A stretch of DNA of 64,000 bases, taken from positions 3,013,314-3,077,313 of the forward strand of contig CP136068.1 of the NCBI GenBank assembly GCA_032622095.1, in the 5' to 3' direction. The stretch is from Siphonodentalium dalli (taxonomy: Eukaryota > Mollusca > Scaphopoda > Gadilida > Siphonodentaliidae). A program made the position numbers and the translations under genes. Of this stretch, positions 1 to 13,570 are shown piece by piece. Each line of letters starts with the position of its first letter. Within the stretch, counting starts at the first letter, position 1. The notes beneath the pieces were generated by a model. It did no database searches. It was not told where the DNA came from and was given only the letters and a program-made list of their open reading frames with translations.

Positions 1-3000
1 GTGTGTAATATACATGAAGTCATTCATAACATCGTGGTGTGTAATATACATGAAGTCATTCATAACATCGAGGTGGGTTTAAATATACATGAAGTCATTC
101 ATAACATCGTGGTGTGTTTAAATATACATGAAGTCATTCATAACATCGTGGTGTGTAATATACATGAAGTCATTCATAACATCGTGGTGTGTAATATACA
201 TGAAGTCATTCATAACATCGTGGTGTGTAATATACATGAAGTCATTCATAACATCGTGGTGGGTTTAAATATACATGAAGTCATTCATAACATCGAGGTG
301 TGTAATATACATGAAGTCATTCATAACATCGTGGTGTGTAATATACATGAAGTCATTCATAACATCGTGGTGTGTAATATACATGAAGTCATTCATAACA
401 TCGTGGTGTGTAATATACATGAAGTCATTCATAACATCGTGGTGGGTTTAAATATACATGAAGTCATTCATAACATCGAGGTGTGTAATATACATGAAGT
501 CATTCATAACATCGTGGTGTGTTTAAATATACATGAAGTCATTCATAACATCGTGATGTGTAATATACATGAAGTCATTCATAACATCGTGGTGGGTTTA
601 AATATACATGAAGTCATTCATAACATCGTGGTGGGTTTAAATATACATGAAGTCATTCATAACATCGTGGTGTGTAATATACATGCAGTCATTCATAACA
701 TCGTGGTGTGTAATATACATGAAGTCATTCATAACATCGTGGTGGGTTTAAATATACATGAAGTCATTCATAACATCGTGGTGTGTAATATACATGAAGT
801 CATTCCTAACATCGTGGTGTGTAATATACATGAAGTCATTCCTAACATCGTGGTGGGTAATATACATGAAGTCATTCATAACATCGTGGTGTGTAATATA
901 CATGAAGTCATTCATAACATCGTGGTGTGTAATATACATGAAGTCATTCATAACATCGTGGTGGGTAATATACATGAAGTCATTCATAACATCGTGGTGT
1001 GTAATATACATGAAGTCATTCATAACATCGTGGTGTGTAATATACATGAAGTCATTCATAACATCGTGGTGTGTAATATACATGAAGTCATTCATAACAT
1101 CGTGGTGTGTTTAAATATACATGAAGTCATTCATAACATCGTGGTGTGTTTAAATATACATGAAGTCATTCATAACATCGTGGTGGGTTTAAATATACAT
1201 GAAGTCATTCATAACATCGTGGTGTGTAATATACATGAAGTCATTCATAACATCGTGGTGTGTAATATACATGAAGTCATTCATAACATCGTGGTGGGTT
1301 TAAATATACATGAAGTCATTCATAACATCGTGGTGTGTAATATACATGAAGTCATTCATAACATCGTGGTGTGTAATATACATGAAGTCATTCATAACAT
1401 CGTGGTGGGTTTAAATATACATGAAGTCATTCATAACATCGTGGTGTGTAATATACATGAAGTCATTCATAACATCGTGGTGTGTAATATACATGAAGTC
1501 ATTCATAACATCGTGGTGGGTTTAAATATACATGAAGTCATTCATAACATCGTGGTGTGTAATATACATGAAGTCATTCATAACATCTTGGTGTGTAATA
1601 TACATGAAGTCATTCATAACATCGAGGTGTGTTTAAATATACATGAAGCCATTCATAACATCGTGGTGTGTTTAAATATACATGAAGTCATTCATAACAT
1701 CGTGGTGTGTAATATACATGAAGTCATTCATAACATCGTGGTGTGTAATATACATGAAGTCATTCATAACATCGTGGTGTGTAATATACATGAAGTCATT
1801 CATAACATCGTGGTGTGTAATATACATGAAGTCATTCATAACATCGTGGTGTGTAATATACATGAAGTCATTCATAACATCGTGGTGTGTAATATACATG
1901 AAGTCATTCATAACATCGTGGTGTGTAATATACATGAAGTCATTCATAACATCGTGGTGTGTAATATACATGAAGTCATTCATAACATCGTGGTGTGTAA
2001 TATACATGAAGTCATTCATAACATCGTGGTGTGTAATATACATGAAGTCATTCATAACATCGTGGTGTGTAATATACATGAAGTCATTCATAACATCGTG
2101 GTGTGTAATATACATGAAGTCATTCATAACATCGTGGTGTGTAATATACATGAAGTCATTCATAACATCGTGGTGTGTAATATACATGAAGTCATTCATA
2201 ACATCGTGGTGTGTTTAAATATACATGAAGTCATTCATAACATCGTGGTGGGTTTAAATATACATGAAGTCATTCATAACATCGTGGTGTGTAATATACA
2301 TGAAGTCATTCATAACATCGTGGTGTGTAATATACATGAAGTCATTCATAACATCGTGGTGGGTTTAAATATACATGAAGTCATTCATAACATCGTGGTG
2401 TGTAATATACATGAAGTCATTCATAACATCGTGGTGTGTAATATACATGAAGTCATTCATAACATCGTGGTGGGTTTAAATATACATGAAGTCATTCATA
2501 ACATCGTGGTGTGTAATATACATGAAGTCATTCATAACATCGTGGTGGGTTTAAATATACATGAAGTCATTCATAACATCGTGGTGTGTAATATACATGA
2601 AGTCATTCATAACATCGTGGTGTGTAATATACATGAAGCCATTCATAACATCGTGGTGTGTTTAAATATACATGAAGTCATTCATAACATCGTGGTGTGT
2701 AATATACATGAAGTCATTCATAACATCGTGGTGTGTAATATACATGAAGTCATTCATAACATCGTGGTGGGTAATATACATGAAGTCATTCATAACATCG
2801 TGGTGGGTAATATACATGAGGTCATTCATAACATCGTGGTGTGTAATATACATGAAGTCATTCATAACATCGTGGTGTGTAATATACATGAAGTCATTCA
2901 TAACATCGTGGTGTGTAATATACATGAAGTCATTCATAACATCGTGGTGTGTTATATACATGAAGTCATTCATAACATCGTGGTGTGTAATATACATGAA

Positions 3001-6000
3001 GTCATTCATAACATCGTGGTGTGTAATAAACATGAAGTCATTCATAACATCGTGGTGTGTAATATACATGAGGTCATTCATAACATCGTGGTGGGTTTAA
3101 ATATACATGAAGTCATTCATAACATCGTGGTGTGTAATATACATGAAGTCATTCATAACATCGTGGTGTGTAATATACATGAGGTCATTCATAACATCGT
3201 GGTGTGTAATATACATGAAGTCATTCATAACATCGTGGTGGGTTTAAATATACATGAAGTCATTCATAACATCGTGGTGTGTAATATACATGAGGTCATT
3301 CATAACATCGTGGTGTGTTTAAATATACATGAAGTCATTCATAACATCGTGGTGTGTAATATACATGAAGTCATTCATAACATCGTGGTGGGTTTAAATA
3401 TACATGAAGTCATTCATAACATCGTGGTGGGTAATATACATGAAGTCATTCATAACATCGTGGTGTGTTTAAATATACATGAAGTCATTCATTACATCGT
3501 GGTGTGTAATATACATGAAGTCATTCATTACATCGTGGTGTGTAATATACATGAAGTCATTCATAACATCGTGGTGTGTTTAAATATACATGAAGTCATT
3601 CATTACATCGTGGTGGGTTTAAATATACATGAAGTCATTCATAACATCGTGGTGTGTAATATACATGAAGTCATTCATAACATCGTGGTGGGTTTAAATA
3701 TACATGAAGTCATTCATAACATCGTGGTGTGTTTAAATATACATGAAGTCATTCATAACATCGTGGTGGGTTTAAATATACATGAAGTCATTCATAACAT
3801 CGTGGTGTGTAATATACATGAAGTCATTCATAACATCGTGGTGGGTTTAAATATACATGAAGTCATTCATAACATCGTGGTGTGTAATATACATGAAGTC
3901 ATTCATAACATCGTGGTGGGTTTAAATATACATGAAGTCATTCATAACATCGTGGTGTGTTTAAATATACATGAAGTCATTCATTACATCGTGGTGTGTA
4001 ATATACATGAAATCATTCATAACATCGTGGTGTGTTTAAATATACATGAAGTCATTCATAACATCGTGGTGTGTAATATACATGAAGTCATTCATTACAT
4101 CGTGGTGTGTAATATACATGAAATCATTCATAACATCGTGGTGGGTTTAAATATACATGAAGTCATTCATAACATCGTGGTGTGTAATATACATGAAGTC
4201 ATTCATAACATCGTGGTGTGTAATATACATGAAGTCATTCATAACATCGTGGTGTGTTTAAATATACATGAAGTCATTCATAACATCGTGGTGTGTAATA
4301 TACATGAAGTCATTCATAACATCGTGGTGTGTAATATACATGAAGTCATTCATAACATCGTGGTGTGTAATATACATGAGGTCATTCATAACATCGTGGT
4401 GTGTAATATACATGAAGTCATTCATAACATCGTGGTGGGTTTAAATATACATGAAGTCATTCATAACGTCGTGGTGTGTAATATACATGAAGTCATTCAT
4501 TACATCGTGGTGTGTTTAAATATACATGAAGTCATTCATAACATCGAGGTGGGTTTAAATATACATGAAGTCATGCATAACATCGTGGTGTGTAATATAC
4601 ATGAAGTCATTCATAACATCGTGGTGTGTAATATACCTGAGGTCATTCATAACGTCGTGGTGGGTTTAAATATACATGAGGTCATTCATAACATCGTGGT
4701 GTGTAATATACATGAAGTCATTCATAACATCGTGGTGTGTAATATACATGAAGTCATTCATAACATCGTGGTGTGTAATATACATGAAGCCATTCATAAC
4801 ATCGTGGTATGTATAAATATACATGAAGTCATTCATAACGTCGTGGTGTGTAATATACATGAAGTCATTCATAACATCGTGGTGTGTAATATACATGAAG
4901 TCATTCATAACATCGTGGTGTGTATAAATATACATGAAGTCATTCATAACATCGTGGTGTTTAATATACATGAGGTCATTCATAACATCGTGGTGTGTAA
5001 TATACATGAAGTCATTCATTACATCGTGGTGTGTATAAATATACATGAAGTCATTCATAACATCGTGGTGGGTTTAAATATACATGAAGTCATTCATAAC
5101 ATCGTGGTGTGTAATATACATGAAGTCATTCATAACATCGTGGTGTGTAATATACATGAAGTCATGCATAACATCGTGGTGGGTTTAAATATACATGAAG
5201 TCATTCATAACATCGTGGTGTGTAATATACATGAAGTCATTCATAACATCGTGGTGTGTAATATACATGAGGTCATTCATAACATCGTGGTGTGTTTAAA
5301 TATACATGAAGTCATTCATAACATCGTGGTGTGTAATATACATGAAGTCATTCATAACATCGTGGTGTGTAATATACATGAAGTCATTCATAACATCGTG
5401 GTGTGTAATATACATGAAGTCATTCATTACATCGTGGTGTGTTTAAATATACATGAAGTCATTCATAACATCGAGGTGGGTAATATACATGAAGTCATTC
5501 ATAACATCGTGGTGTGTAATATACATGAAGTCATTCATAACATCGAGGTGGGTTTAAATATACATGAAGTCATGCATAACATCGTGGTGTGTAATATACA
5601 TGAAGTCATTCATAACATCGTGGTGTGTAATATACCTGAGGTCATTCATAACGTCGTGGTGGGTTTAAATATACATGAGGTCATTCATAACATCGTGGTG
5701 TGTAATATACATGAAGTCGTTCATAACATCGTGGTGTGTAATATACATGAAGTCATTCATAACATCGTAGTGGGTTTAAATATACATGAAGTCATTCATA
5801 ACATCGTGGTGTGTAATATACATGAAGTCATTCATAACATCGTGGTGTGTAATATACATGATGTCATTCATAACGTCGTGGTGGGTTTAAATATACATGA
5901 GGTCATTCATAACATCGTGGTGTGTAATATACATGAAGTCATTCATAACATCGTGGTGTGTAATATACATGAAGTCATTCATAACATCGTGGTGTGTAAT

Positions 6001-8373
6001 ATACATGAAGTCATTCATAACATCGTGGTGTGTTTAAATATACATGAAGTTATTCATAACATCGTGGTGTGTAATATACATGAAGTCATTCATAACATCG
6101 TGGTGTGTAATATACATGAAGTCATTCATAACATCGTGGTGTGTTTAAATATACATGAAGTCATTCATAACATCGTGGTGTGTTTAAATATACATGAGGT
6201 CATTCATAACATCGTGGTGTGTAATATACATGAAGTCATTCATAACATCGTGGTGTGTAATATACATGAGGTCATTCATAACATCGTGGTGGGTATAAAT
6301 ATACATGATGTCATTCATAACGTCGTGGTGGGTTTAAATATACATGAGGTCATTCATAACATCGTGGTGTGTAATATACATGAAGTCATTCATAACATCG
6401 TGGTGTGTTTAAATATACATGAAGTCATTCATAACATCGTGGTGTGTTTAAATATACATGAGGTCATTCATAACATCGTGGTGTGTAATATACATGAAGT
6501 CATACATAACATCGTGGTGTGTTTAAATATACATGAGGTCATTCATAACATCGTGGTGGGTAATATACATGAGGTCATTCATAACATCGTGGTGTGTAAT
6601 ATACATGAAGTCATTCATAACATCGTGGTGTGTAATATACATGAGGTCATTCATAACATCGTGGTGGGTATAAATATACATGATGTCATTCATAACGTCG
6701 TGGTGGGTTTAAATATACATGAGGTCATTCATAACATCGTGGTGTGTAATATACATGAAGTCATTCATAACATCGTGGTGTGTAATATACATGAAGTCAT
6801 TCATAACATCGTGGTGTGTAATATACATGAAGTCATTCATAACATCGTGGTGTGTAATATACATGAAGTCATTCATAACATCGTGGTGGGTAATATACAT
6901 GAAGTCATTCATAACATCGTTGTGTGTAATATACATGAAGTCATTCATAACATCGTGGTGTGTAATATACATGAAGTCATTAATAACGTCGTGGTGTGTA
7001 ATATACATGAAGTCATTCATAACATCGTGGTGTGTAATATACATGAAGTCATTCATAACATCGTGGTGTGTAATATACATGAAGTCATTCATAACATCGT
7101 GGTGTGTAATATACATGAAGTCATTCATAACATCGTGGTGTGTTTAAATATACATGAAGTCATTCATAACATCGTGGTGTGTAATATACATGAAGTCATT
7201 CATAACATCGTGGTGTGTAATATACATGAGGTCATTCATAACATCGTGGTGGGTATAAATATACATGATGTCATTCATAACATCGTGGTGTGTTTAAATA
7301 TACATGAAGTCATTCATAACATCGTGGTGTGTAATATACATGAAGTCATTCATAACATCGTGGTGTGTAATATACATGAAGTCATTCATAACATCGTGGT
7401 GTGTAATATACATGAAGTCATTAATAACGTCGTGGTGGGTAATATACATGAAGTCATTCATAACATCGTGGTGTGTAATATACATGAAGTCATTCATAAC
7501 ATCGTGGTGGGTAATATACATGAAGTCATTCATAACATCGTGGTGTGTTTAAATATACATGAAGTCATTCATAACATCGTGGTGTGTTTAAATATACATG
7601 AGGTCATTCATAACATCGTGGTGTGTAATATACATGAAGTCATTCATAACATCGTGGTGTGTAATATACATGATGTCATTCATAACGTCGTGGTGGGTTT
7701 AAATATACATGAGGTCATTCATAACATCGTGGTGTGTAATATACATGAAGTCATTCATAACGTCGTGGTGTGTAATATACATGAAGTCATTCATAACATC
7801 GTGGTGTGTAATATACATGAAGTCATTCATAACATCGTGGTGTGTAATATACATGAGGTCATTCATAACATCGTGGTGTGTTTAAATATACATGAAGTCA
7901 TTCATAACATCGTGGTGTGTTTAAATATACATGAGGTCATTCATAACATCGTGGTGTGTAATATACATGAAGTCATTCATAACATCGTGGTGTGTAATAT
8001 ACATGATGTCATTCATAACGTCGTGGTGGGTTTAAATATACATGAGGTCATTCATAACATCGTGGTGTGTAATATACATGAGGTCATTCATAACATCGTG
8101 GTGTGTTTAAATATACATGAAGTCATCCATAACATCGTGGTGGGTTTAAATATACATGAAGTCATTCATAACATCGTGGTGTGTAATAAACATGAAGTCA
8201 TTCATAACATCGTGGTGTGTAATATACCTGAGGTCATTCATAACGTCGTGGTGGGTTTAAATATACCTGATGTTATTCCTAACGTCGTGGTGGGTTTAAA
8301 TATACCTGAGGTCATTCCTGACGTGGCGGTGGGTGTTTTGTCGGGTAGCAGTGACGATGCGTCTTTAATTTGA
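1..8373 (+). repeat. 36/39-bp satellite array with one continuous open frame
   Basis: About 220-230 head-to-tail units (estimated from length). The short unit is 36 bp and reads CNIHEVIHNIVV in frame 1. The long unit is 39 bp, gains a TTA-type triplet (TGTTTAAATATAC instead of TGTAATATAC) and reads CLNIHEVIHNIVV or GLNIHEVIHNIVV. Both lengths are multiples of three, so frame 1 stays open for 2,790 codons from the left edge to a TGA at 8371-8373. The long unit puts a stop (TAA) in the other frames I checked on both strands, so frame 1 is the only one open throughout. Other frames open only over runs of short units. Variation is mostly point changes (GAA/GAG, ATC/GTC, AAC/TAC, CAT/CCT). No start codon, splice site or promoter is visible because the left end is cut off. 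It is safest to call this a satellite; translation is unproven. Confidence 0.95.
8215..8373 (+). other. Diverged 3' terminal units and unique tail of the satellite ORF
   Basis: The last three units differ most from the consensus but stay in frame: NIPEVIHNVVV, then NIPDVIPNVVV, then NIPEVIPDVAV, followed by the unique tail GVLSGSSDDASLI and a stop. The final units therefore replace His with Pro at two positions. Divergence at the edge is usual for tandem arrays, which are homogenised by unequal exchange mainly in the middle. It could also be the edge of an ancestral coding exon from which the array grew. No splice signal or homologue can be named. Confidence 0.5.
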
Positions 8374-8790
8374 TCACGGTAGAGATATCGACTGTCTGAA
8401 AGCTGCCACCCAGTACCGAAACGGTAACTGCTAAAAATGTCGTGTTCCTGCTTATACGGTTCCATGCTAAAAAACAAAATCATACATCAAAATTAAGCAG
8501 CCATATCATCATTCGGCATAAATCTGATAAAAATCGCGAAAATAGAAATTGTTTGACCTATCTATATATGTAGTAGGGTGGCTAAGTGTAAAACCGTTCG
8601 CTTGCCGATACACGCATGACATTTAGCATGAATGATTAGTATATGGGCTACCACGGTGGTCATCCTATAATCCTCGCTGCGGGCAAGTAAACGGGCGCGC
8701 ATATGATACAACAAAACCATAATCAGAAATGGTAACGCCCTCAAGATCATATTATTAGCCATAAATATAAATTATAATATAAAATATATT
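8374..8790. other. Non-coding stretch with no recognised feature
   Basis: AT-rich sequence after the satellite. Short open frames on the minus strand here have no recognisable domain or splice context. I see no feature I can support. Confidence 0.5.
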
Positions 8791-8799
8791 GCATGGCCT

Positions 8800-9490
8800 C
8801 AGAATTCCGTTAAAACAACTAATCCTTCAAATTATTACAAAAAACTACGGCTTATTACTGCAGGTTTCTCATTCACCACAGCATAAAGCTTCTAAATGCG
8901 GATCAAAAATCGGAGGTATTGTGTTCCCGCCAAGAGTGCATGGCCCAGCCATTGTTCATACCTAAACATCGAAAGCAATTAACGCGGTCACAATGGTTAC
9001 ATATTGCAACTATAAGACATCCAGCGGATACACACCCCACGAAAACCCGAAATGCATGTGTTGTCCTGCGAGAAATCACATCGCTATAGCTCAATTTGAC
9101 ACGGCCAGATTAGACTTCCTACAATATCCTAAAACAAGATCATATATTATATAACCATGATTTTAATTATAGAATATAAAATATATTGGTTTCGCGAATG
9201 ACCAACTCAGAATTCCGTTAAAATAACAATAACAACCAGCACCTAATTAACGAACCGGCGGCCGACTCGGCCGTCTCCGACCACAACCATCAGTGGGCTG
9301 CAGAACGAAAATATCTATAAAAGTTGAAATATAAGACTTACAAATTATATTTTAAATTTCTTTTATTGGTAATTGACATAGCTTGTCACAAACCAAAAAT
9401 CAACATTATTGACATAATAATGTAAAGGACAATAAACGAAATTAAAATTCCCAACTACACCTTTTACCGGACTCGGCATCCTGGTCGCGC
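8800..9490. repeat. Dispersed repeat with rearranged relatives at 18978-19490 and 20790-21000
   Basis: Three blocks recur elsewhere. About 8806-8990 is the reverse complement of 20790-21000 (shared stretch TGCATGGCCCAGCCATTG). About 8990-9135 is the reverse complement of 18978-19125 (shared TCAATTTGACACGGCCAGAT). About 9135-9490 is a direct copy of 19155-19490 (shared TTGGTTTCGCGAATGACC). The blocks are thus in different order and orientation at each site, as expected for a shuffled old mobile element. No coding domain is visible. Confidence 0.8.
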
Positions 9491-9534
9491 AGTTCGACTT
9501 TTAAATAAACCGGAAAAAAACTATTTTCTATTTA

Positions 9535-10110
9535 TAAAAGGCCGTGGCTAAAGAACGGTATACCGCTCTTTAGTACCAAACGCTAAAGAGCGGTATACCA
9601 CGCTTTAGCTATATGGGCCTGATACGCTAATTAACGGTATACCGCTCTTTAGCGTTTGGTGCTAAAGAACGGTATACTGCTCTTTAGTGACAAACGCTAA
9701 AGAGCGGTATACCACGCTTTAGCTATATGATCCTGATACCACTCTTTAGCGTTTGGTGCTAAAGAGCGGTATAGGCATACTGCTCTTTAGCCCTCGGTGC
9801 TAAAGAGCGGTCCAGGTTGGATGAGCGGCACGTGCGTTGCCAAGATATTTTGCGCATTGCGCCAACACATAACGTTATAATCCGTATCGCTCTTTAGCTC
9901 TCATCGCTAAAGAGTGGTGTGCCGTTCTTTAGCCATCAGTGCTAAAGAGCTGTCCATGTTGGACGAGCGGCACGTGCGTTGCCAAGATATTTTGCGCATT
10001 GCGTGTAACGTTATAATCCGTACCGCTCTTTAGCCATCATCACTAAAGAGCGGTATACCGTTCTTTAGCCCTCAGTACTAAAGAGCGGTATACCGTTCTT
10101 TAGCCACTTC
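9535..10110. repeat. Array of short palindromes around CTCTTTAGC / GCTAAAGAG
   Basis: The motif GCTAAAGAGCGGTATAC and its reverse complement GTATACCGCTCTTTAG alternate many times, often abutting so that a unit folds on itself around GGTATACC. Longer blocks holding GGACGAGCGGCACGTGCGTTGCC-like sequence occur twice (about 9825 and 9960). A few more copies of the motif lie at 11410-11500. No coding potential is seen. Confidence 0.85.
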
Positions 10111-10163
10111 GTTTATAAAAACCCAATCGATCTTTCTAGTATTTGCCGAAAAGTATACATGCG

Positions 10164-10383
10164 GGCGTGCTAATAACACGTTACCAGTGCGTGTGGCTGA
10201 ACCCGCGTAACAAGAGTTTGGGACGTATACGCTAGCCGAATGAACCGTATATATACCGCTCGTTAGCGTTGACGCGTGCTAATAACACGTTACCAGTGCG
10301 TGTGGCTGAACCCGCGTAACAAGAGTTTAGGACGTATACGCTAGCCTAATGAACCGTATATATACCGCTCGTTAGCGTTGACG
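10164..10383. repeat. Two-copy 110-bp tandem duplication
   Basis: A 110-bp block starting GCGTGCTAATAACACG begins at 10164 and again at 10274. The copies differ by a few bases (for example AGAGTTTGGG versus AGAGTTTAGG). Both end in GCTCGTTAGCGTTGACG, which resembles the palindrome array just upstream. Confidence 0.9.
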
Positions 10384-10390
10384 TTAAAGA

Positions 10391-10851
10391 ACGATATACC
10401 ACTAGAGGAATCCTAGCTCGAGTATCTCCTGCACATATTACGCGTGGGTTTTGTTGTGATAGCAATAACATTCATTGATTCGAAACAGTCATTGCGTTAT
10501 TAGCGTCGTTTTGGCTTTGACCGGATTATATTTGGGAAAACGTGATATCGGACAAAACTTTCCAGCAAGGAATGTATATTATTATCCCCATGTGTTCGCC
10601 AATGATTCTTCTATACGATAAATGTATAAAATCGCGTCAAAAAGCCAATATTTTCCAACAGAGACAAACGAAAGGTGGTGAAATGTCAAAAAAATAGCAA
10701 TTTTCACATTTCGGCGGCCATCTTGGCCGCCATATTGGAGTTTTGTGTCGGATTTTTGGCTAATTTGTAAGGGTTGTATATTACCATAACGTATCGAACG
10801 GACAACATGACCGCATGTGACATCATCTTTACTATAACGGCGATCAAAGAG
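10391..10851. repeat. Copy 1 of a ~460-bp dispersed direct repeat
   Basis: This block, starting GAGGAATCCTAGCTCGAG, is repeated at 14795-15251 in the same orientation with scattered differences. It carries the palindromic stretch GGCGGCCATCTTGGCCGCC. The 4-kb spacer contains no pol-like coding sequence, and the ends do not look like LTR ends. Confidence 0.85.
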
Positions 10852-11839
10852 ACCTTATTAATTTTTACTGTTTTTGGCTATTTCGGCACACATTTTGGCT
10901 GACATTTTGAATGGTTGCAATTGCGGCTGTGTTAATTTTCTTTCCACATATCCGAATCTGGTATACAGTAAAGTTCAAAATTATACTAGAACGGATTCCA
11001 ACAGATGATTATAAAATTTCTTAAGCTAACTTTCCAATTTGACATTTAAAAAGAAATGGCGTTTCAAAATATAGTTGACCTTTGACCTCTCGTACTCGAG
11101 GTCAGTGGCTGAAATTCTAATTCTGTGTTTATTCACTAGATAGAATGACTTATTGCCGACAAAATGGTATATATAACGTGTTAGCTGACATTACATATGT
11201 TGCATACATTCGTAATTACTAACCCTCCCCCCAACACTTAAGTAACATTTTTCGCTCTCACCAGGCATCATTCTATGTTAAATATCTCCCAAACGCCGCG
11301 TTTCCCACTCGCAAGAAATTGGTTTCCGTAAACTACATATAATTTGCCACAAAATGAGCAGAGTGGGTCTTTTGGTCAGAGTGACGACAATAAAACCTTA
11401 TGGGCTCTGGGACTACACTCGTTAGTGACAAACACTAAAGGGCGGTATAGCGCTCTTTAGCTATGTGGGCCTGACACGCCAAATGCTAAATAGCGGTAGG
11501 TACAGGTGTGTATCACATTAAAAGGGAAGGGAACCCCATCATATACCATCCTCAATGGTGCCCGAACCCTGCATGGATTAGTCCCTGATACTATATGCCT
11601 ATAGTATTATATCGCCATATCAGCCTCGAGATTATTAACAGTAAGAACACGAAACGCTCTTCATAAAATAAATGTATGTCAAATTGTAACCATATTGTCT
11701 CGGCAAATCAATGCATTTTTCAACTGGCGAAAACTGGCCAGGAAATATTCTGAGCTGGGTATTTTCGTATACTTCAACCTGCATTAATTCATTTAAATGC
11801 CTTCTTACTCGTCCATGTTGGATGTGCGAATATTTTATA
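10852..11839. other. Non-coding stretch with a few repeat motifs
   Basis: Apart from three copies of the CTCTTTAGC-type motif near 11410-11500 I see nothing I can identify. A 79-codon minus-strand frame (11635-11874) has protein-like composition, but its start lies inside a dispersed repeat and it has no recognised domain. Confidence 0.5.
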
Positions 11840-12030
11840 ATGTAAAGGACAATAAACGAAATTGAAATTCCCAACTACACCTTTTACCGGACTCGGCCTC
11901 CTGGTCGCGCAGTTCGACTTTTCAATAAACCGGAAAAACCAATTTTCTATTTATAAAACCCCCATCGGACCACATCTTTCTAATATTTGCCGAACAGTAT
12001 ACACGCGAGCGTGCTAATAATTTTCCACGA
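11840..12030. repeat. Second copy of the 9420-9540 / 10110-10165 repeat
   Basis: The block with GTAAAGGACAATAAACGAAA, followed by TTTTACCGGACTCGGC, matches 9420-9540. A further part (TTGCCGAACAGTATACACG) matches 10140-10165. A third relative lies at 19415-19475. It is probably part of the same dispersed element family as 8800-9490. Confidence 0.8.
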
Positions 12031-12539
12031 CAAGGTTGGTTTAATTCATTTCAAGTGGTGCATATAATAGTTGTGTTACAAAATGGGCCCCATATATATA
12101 TATGGGGAAAACGATTATGTAGGCTCACAGTGGATCAACGGACACGAACCAAAACCGGAAGTCGTAGATTTCGAGGTGGAGAAATATCTGTCGACAAATA
12201 TTTGTTGACATTTTTTGACGGTTTTTTTGGAAAATAAACGCTTGGATAGCATATCTGACCAACTGAAGGTGAGTGAATATTTCTTCGCTAATGTTCGGAC
12301 ACCGACGATCAATTTAAGTCAGTTGTCATTGTTCGATCGCGGAAAAAATGTCATTTAATCATCGCCTCGAGACGATTTCTTCCCCAAAATATCCCAGAAA
12401 ATCATACTTTTCACATTCATCGCAGACAGCTGTCGGAACAACCTATATACCGATCGAAAGGCCTGTTTTCACCCCACACATGCATATTTTGAGTATTTTC
12501 ACGGACTGTCTCAAAATTCCAAATTTCATCTTTTGATGC

Positions 12540-13570
12540 AGGTACCCACCTCGAAAATACTGTCCGGTTAGTCCTGTACACCCCGGAATTTAGTTGCAAT
12601 CCACCAGACCCGGCGGACAGTTTTTGTTGTTCAATCATAGCGAACGCATTGGCATATGTGGACAACTTCGGCATTGTTTCGAAGGTTGCTAGCTGTCTCA
12701 TTCCCTTGGACAGATGTATATCTGCTGAGGAGAAGACCATAATGTACCGACTACCCACAATTCTTGACCATGATCCCAAGGAAACTGTGTGATGTCCCGC
12801 AGTCGTCTCGTTGAATAGCTCCCAGCAGAGAAGAACAATACTCGCGGTGTTAGTTTGTGGACATACGCCATGATAGTGGGAATGAAATAAATTGGCCATG
12901 GTAAAATGGTCGGAATGGTGATGTTGCCAAGATATCACTTTGTTTACCCAACGTATGTTGAACTGAATGCAAGATATCATCAACGTAACATTCCTCTAGA
13001 TGTTCTTCGCGTTGAACATTTCACCCTTGTGTTGGTGGCATTTGTACTTTCTTGAACCATACCGACCACCACCCAGTGTGTGTATGACATATCAACCAAC
13101 TATGAAAGGCATCGTCTTTAAGACTATACCCTAGTCTGGGTGTGTCTTATATAGTAGTAGCCAGTGGTACACTCCTGGTCCAGTTGATTGTGAACGGCTT
13201 CCAAACGGATGGGAACAATATTAGCATACAAGGAAAGCAAAGCCACACATGAGATCATGTCTGAATCTAAAACATACCCAAAGAAGGGCGGTGCAGTCAT
13301 GGTCCAATTTCATTTCCGCTATCATGACACATGCCCACAAACTAGCACCGTGCGTATTGTTATTATCTGCTTGAATTTGTTCAGTGAGACAATTGCTGTA
13401 CGCAACAAGATTTTTCTTTTGTTCATGGTCAAGACGTGTGGGTATGTTATGCATTATGGTCTTCTACGACTTAGCGGAAAGACATCCATCAAATGTCTGG
13501 CTTTCAACATTCGAAGCCATATACATAAGTTGTCCGGGTACGTCAGTGCATTAGATGAGTATGTGAATTG
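12540..13570. repeat. Diverged inverted repeat with two related open frames
   Basis: The arm at about 12620-12960 (read on the minus strand) and the arm at about 13240-13560 (plus strand) are related. Both contain a stretch close to CACAAACTA(A/G)CACCG and, later, CATTATGGTCTTCT. Open frames of 188 codons (12417-12983, minus) and 120 codons (13209-13571, plus) translate to recognisably similar segments (YHGVCPQTNTASIV and YHDTCPQTSTVRIV). I do not recognise a protein family. It could be an old foldback element or two head-to-head copies of a degenerate element gene. The divergence argues against a recent event. Confidence 0.55.

Noticed and set aside
748-7552. Shorter plus and minus frames within the 36/39-bp satellite
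   Set aside because: They follow from runs of 36-bp units and end at each 39-bp unit; they are shadows of the repeat.
11635-11874. 79-codon minus-strand frame with protein-like composition
   Set aside because: The N-terminal part lies inside a dispersed repeat (11840-12030) and no domain is recognisable.
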